From Cryptomeria japonica (lineage: Eukaryota; Streptophyta; Pinopsida; Cupressales; Cupressaceae): a DNA stretch of 64,000 nt. The stretch lies in NCBI RefSeq assembly GCF_030272615.1, contig NC_081415.1, positions 374,307,392-374,371,391 on the forward strand, read 5' to 3'. This document shows, in pieces, positions 60,776 to 64,000 of the stretch (position 1 is the first letter of the stretch; each line of letters opens with the position of its first letter). The notes beneath the pieces are model-generated. The model was not told where the DNA came from, made no database searches, and saw only the letters and a program-made list of their open reading frames with translations. A program made the translations under genes and the position numbers.

Positions 60776-61603
60776 CTAATCACTATCAAAAACTTGCCAA
60801 TGATCAGCATTGTTAGGAATGGAAGACCTAACAATCACTTTTACATATTGATGTTCATTAATATTGTTGATATCACTTGGAATATCATATTGTTCTCCTA
60901 TCGCAACAAGTCTATCAACATCCTTATTAAGATTTCTAGGAACAGACATCAGATTGAAAGCTTGGAAATCTTCAATAAGATCCCATACCCTATGTTTATA
61001 AGACTTTAAAAGATTAATCTTAGTGGTATGGAGACCTCTTAATTGGTTGACAACCAGTTCACTATCACCATAAACCTGCAAATAGTTGATTCCTCTCTTC
61101 TTTGCCCATTGTAGATCATGAATTAAGCCCTCATACTCAGCTGTATTATTGGTGCAGCTAAGAGAAAACCAGAAAGCTACATAATACTTATCATCAATAG
61201 GGGAAATCAACATGCAACCACCACCAGCACCATTCTTACTTCTTGACCCATCAAAATAGAGCTTCCAAAGCTCATTTTGGTGTTGATTATCTTGTTTTCC
61301 AGCATCCTTCATCAAATTTGGGACAACAGAACCTTGTTCATGAAACATATAGACTCCAAGGTTTACCTCATCCATATTTTTAAAAGGATCTTCCTCAAGA
61401 TTCCCAGCTGCCCATTCATCTAGAATAATGTCAGGAATGTCTTCAATAGGGGTGTTTGGATCACGTGGAATGGGTTGGTCATCTTGCTCATGAATGGTCA
61501 AATTGGCATTGACAACACTAGGGACATAGGGTTCTATGTGATCATTAGCTAAAGCTTCTAATTTAATAGTAACTTTAGTTTCATACCTAGTCCGAAAAAC
61601 CAT
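60776..61603 (-). pseudogene. Gypsy 4 upstream RNase H (between protease and RT)
   Basis: An open 275-residue stretch. After a variable acidic linker (residues 1-110) it has LYFDGSRSKNGAGGG (Asp at 61250-61252), CTNNTAEYEGLIHDLQWA, YGDSELVVNQL and RNLNKDVDRLVAIG, the acidic positions of an archaeal-type RNase H like the second RNase H of gypsy 3 (FFDGSFTQNGSGAG, EYEAL, YGDSQLVVNQ). In the usual Tat arrangement this domain follows the first RNase H; here it precedes RT. Confidence 0.88.
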
Positions 61604-61609
61604 ATGTGA

Positions 61610-62210
61610 CTAGTCAAATGACAAATAACCCCCTAATTTGGTTGTAAAGTCTCTTGATAAGCAAATTACAAAGTAGGGTGGCAAGTCTATCACATATACA
61701 TCTCGCGGAATAGAAAAATTGGGGCAAGCATGGAGTGTTAGACTCAAATTTTTAATGACTCCTATAGTATTTACAAAAGTCCCATCTAACTGCACTGCAC
61801 CCTTATTCAATGGCTCATAAGTCAATCCTAACTAGTCAACCAACTACTTGGGCATGTCTAAGCTACTTGCACCTAAATCTATCATGCAATTATGCACTAG
61901 GTGTTGGCCAATGATTAGAGTGACATGAAAGGGAGGTGGTTTGTTTACCTTGGACTATTGAGACTATTGTTCACTCTTTTTTTGAGGCTTATTGGTAAGA
62001 ACAACCTTTGAAGCTTGCTGATTAGATGGTTGGGCAGTCAAGGAAAGGTTAGACAAAGCATCATGTGACAAATCTTTTTTCCCAAGCAAAGCTAGTGAAT
62101 CCCACATTGACAAGCTAACATGAGTTTTCTTCAACTGATCCAAAATATTAAAATCAGTCATACTGACCTTTGGTTGTCCCTTAGTAACAACAATATCCTT
62201 TTGCACTTAT
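61610..62210 (-). pseudogene. Gypsy 4 protease region
   Basis: Minus strand: a linker with VSMTDFNILDQLKKTHVSLS (62100-62165), then HNCMIDLGASSLDMPK (about 61845-61895), where the usual Asp-Ser-Gly or Asp-Thr-Gly reads Asp-Leu-Gly, followed by LTYEPLNKGAVQLDGT and YVIDLPPYFVICLSRDFTTK (61640-61720). TAG and TAA stops lie around the active site. Placement between gag and the RNase H/RT part supports the call. Confidence 0.8.
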
Positions 62211-63836
62211 GTTGGTTGAGGTTGGCTTTTTGGTTGATCTTTGGTCATCACAGGCTGTGATCTCTGAAGAAATTATGTATTTTGAGCGAAGAAAGGCCCT
62301 GCCTGAGTTTGGGTACTTGAGAAAGGCTGATCATTATTCTTATCAGTCTACTACCTGATGTTGATAGCCCTTTTCTTGGATCTTGTGTTGGCTGATATAA
62401 GGATATATGATTGATTTTGAGGTCGATTAACCCCGCAAAACTCCTCACCTTGACAATTCATCAAAGTAACATCAGGACTACCTTGTTCCATGATTGTAGC
62501 ATGTTATTCATTAACTTCCTCAAACTAATTTCAAAACAACACTGTTTTGCACCATCACTGCCTGATTTAACATGCCATTGGAGCATGTAGATTGGTTATG
62601 TTGCTGGTTGCAAGGAAAACACCACTCATAGTCAGCTACCAAGTTGTTCTGGACTGGAACATATCCCTTGAGGAGCTGGGTGTAATAGGATTATACTATT
62701 GAAAAGGCCTTTGGTTAAAATTCCTTGTTTGACCTTGAGAGTTTGGCTAGTACAAGGCTTGGTAGGGAGCTTGGAAAGGAATTTAGTAAGGTGGTTGAGT
62801 TTGGGCTTTCTTGATATTAACCAACTCATTACCAAAATTTTGCAGTCTTCTGTAGGTTAGTGTTTTGTTACTTAATTCTTATTATCTCCTGCAAATGACT
62901 AAGGACAACATGCTCTTGAGCTGCAACTTGAGAATTATATGCTGGAAATGAAGGTACAGTAGCTATAACAGGTGGAACTACAAGGATAATGGGTTCTATA
63001 TCAGCAAAAAATGGCATGGGAGGCCTAGGTGCTATCTTCCCTACTTGAATAAGACTATTCTCAGCCCTAACAACAATATCAAATGTTGCTAGTAATGTAT
63101 TCCCCCCCATAGATTGTATCATGAGTGCAATATCACTATTCAAATCCTTTAGGTAAAACAAAAGAGCATAATCATTGGAAGGTTTTACCGATGTTGGAAT
63201 CTGATTCCAAGTCCTTTGAAACCAATAGTTGAAATCCATCATATGCTCATGTGGAGTTCTTTTGATGGTAGTGAGCTGCTCGACCAATGAAAGATGATCT
63301 AACTTCTCTTCAAAATGCTGATTTAAAAGTTGTCCCAGCTCATCCCATGTAGCTATTGAGTTCACAGGCAGGCCCCTAAGCCACTAAAGGGCTTTCCCTT
63401 TGAAAGAGGCTGCCAAAATCCTCAAAGCAACATTTTCTGCAACAATATGATGCACTCCACACAAGGAAGCCACATCTCTAATATCTTCAATAGTTGTTGT
63501 TTGATCCTCTCCAGTGAAAAATGACAAACTCTTAAGTGTTGCAGTTGGTATGTCATCATGTTGAACCAAATTTAAAGGACTACCCTGATTAAAAGTCACA
63601 AATGGATGAACCCTAGGGGGATGATTAAGAGCCATATTTGGTGTATTTTGACTGGAAGAACTTTCTAATAGTGGATTATTATAAGCTGTAACAATGGGGT
63701 AAAAATTGGAATTAATAGGGAGCACACCAACTGTTGCATCTGGAACTTTGTTAACTACCGTAGCTCTCCTTTTTGAGGGTGATAGCTGGGTATGATTGAT
63801 TGAGTCTACACTTTGCCTAGTTTGGTATTTTCTCAT
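62211..63836 (-). pseudogene. Gypsy 4 gag
   Basis: ATG at 63836. N-terminal part to 63384 (FFTGEDQTTTIEDIRDVASL, AASFKGKAL); a TAG at the next codon; then WLRGLPVNSIATWDELGQLL and LVEQLTTIKRTPHEHMMDFN (63200-63380), and LKDLNSDIALMIQSMGGNTL (about 63090-63150). Downstream, a Gln-rich region (62640-62840) and a zinc-knuckle variant CFPCNQQHNQSTC (about 62585-62625), spacing CX2CX3HX4C. The rest to 62211 is worn. Similar to the relic gag at 10770-11560. Confidence 0.88.
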
Positions 63837-63957
63837 AAGCTAGGAAGGTTGGACTGATAAAATACCAAAGATTTGAGTCGCTAGGTGTGAAAAATAATTT
63901 GCTGCTGCACACACCAAGACAACATACGGTGGCCTTCTATGAACTATAAAGTCCAAT

Positions 63958-63977
63958 GGTCCCACTGGGCATGCCAA
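63958..63977 (-). other. Primer binding site of gypsy 4
   Basis: Minus strand TGGCATGCCCAGTGGGACC, eight bases from the LTR edge. The tRNA is not assigned. It differs from the initiator-Met type used by the copia elements and the chromovirus in this window. Confidence 0.6.
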
Positions 63978-63984
63978 AAACTAT

Positions 63985-64000
63985 TGTCACATGGATTTGC
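63985..64000 (-). repeat. 5' LTR of gypsy 4 (first 16 bases only)
   Basis: TGTCACATGGATTTGC, identical to 32118-32133. The rest lies beyond the window. Confidence 0.8.

Larger units (their letters stand above)
32118..64000 (-). mobile_element. Gypsy 4: outer Tat-like element of the right-hand nest (runs off the edge)
   Basis: Reverse orientation. The plus-strand sequence TGTCACATGGATTTGC starts both the left (3') LTR at 32118 and the right (5') LTR at 63985, of which only 16 bases are in the window. Moving from right to left: primer site (about 63958-63977), gag (62560-63836), protease (about 61610-61940), a first RNase H (about 60875-61272), RT (59764-60351), a second RNase H cut by the chromovirus at 37020/59278, and integrase (35538-36600). 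The extra RNase H lies between protease and RT. Without nested insertions the visible part is about 9.6 kb. The polyprotein has several stops and the protease site is changed. Confidence 0.88.

Overview
The window is plant nuclear DNA made almost entirely of LTR retrotransposons, nested in one another. Every recognisable coding stretch is a retroelement gag, protease, reverse transcriptase (RT), RNase H or integrase, or a passenger gene inside such an element. I see no intact host gene, tRNA, rRNA or CRISPR array. Low GC, plant-type Ty1/copia and Ty3/gypsy (chromovirus and Tat-like) polyproteins, initiator-Met primer sites and heavy nesting point to a large, repeat-rich seed-plant genome. A gymnosperm is my guess, not something the sequence proves.

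Left part (1-12046): a solo copia LTR (576-2023, target duplication aggcc) and a complete but decayed copia element A (2109-9220, duplication atgct) sit in older sequence. That older sequence holds a ~390 bp direct repeat and a reverse-strand gypsy gag relic (about 10770-11560). Middle left (12047-20043): a reverse-strand gypsy element with gag and protease but no RT or integrase (duplication agatt). Its protease active site is split by a 4.36 kb TG...CA element, probably a giant solo LTR (13558-17913, duplication cagta). Middle (20720-31412): a forward Tat-type gypsy element (duplication acaat). It has lost gag and protease, keeps RT, two RNases H and integrase, and carries on its opposite strand a gene for a plant mobile domain (PMD) protein.

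Right part (32118-64000): a three-level nest. The outer element is a reverse-strand Tat-like gypsy element that starts at 32118 and runs off the right edge. A forward chromovirus (37021-59277, duplication agaaa) is inserted in its RNase H. Two copia elements lie inside the chromovirus: B (41730-48402, forward, between RNase H and integrase) and C (51244-58962, reverse, in the 3' LTR). Removing C rejoins a 3' LTR of 1579 bp, exactly the length of the 5' LTR.

All polyproteins are broken. Most stops that can be compared with relatives are TAG or TAA where Gln or Trp is expected, the pattern left by deamination of methylated cytosine. The points most worth a second look are the antisense PMD gene in the Tat element, the extra RNase H placed upstream of RT in the outer right-hand element, and the 37-bp array of small palindromes in the giant solo LTR.
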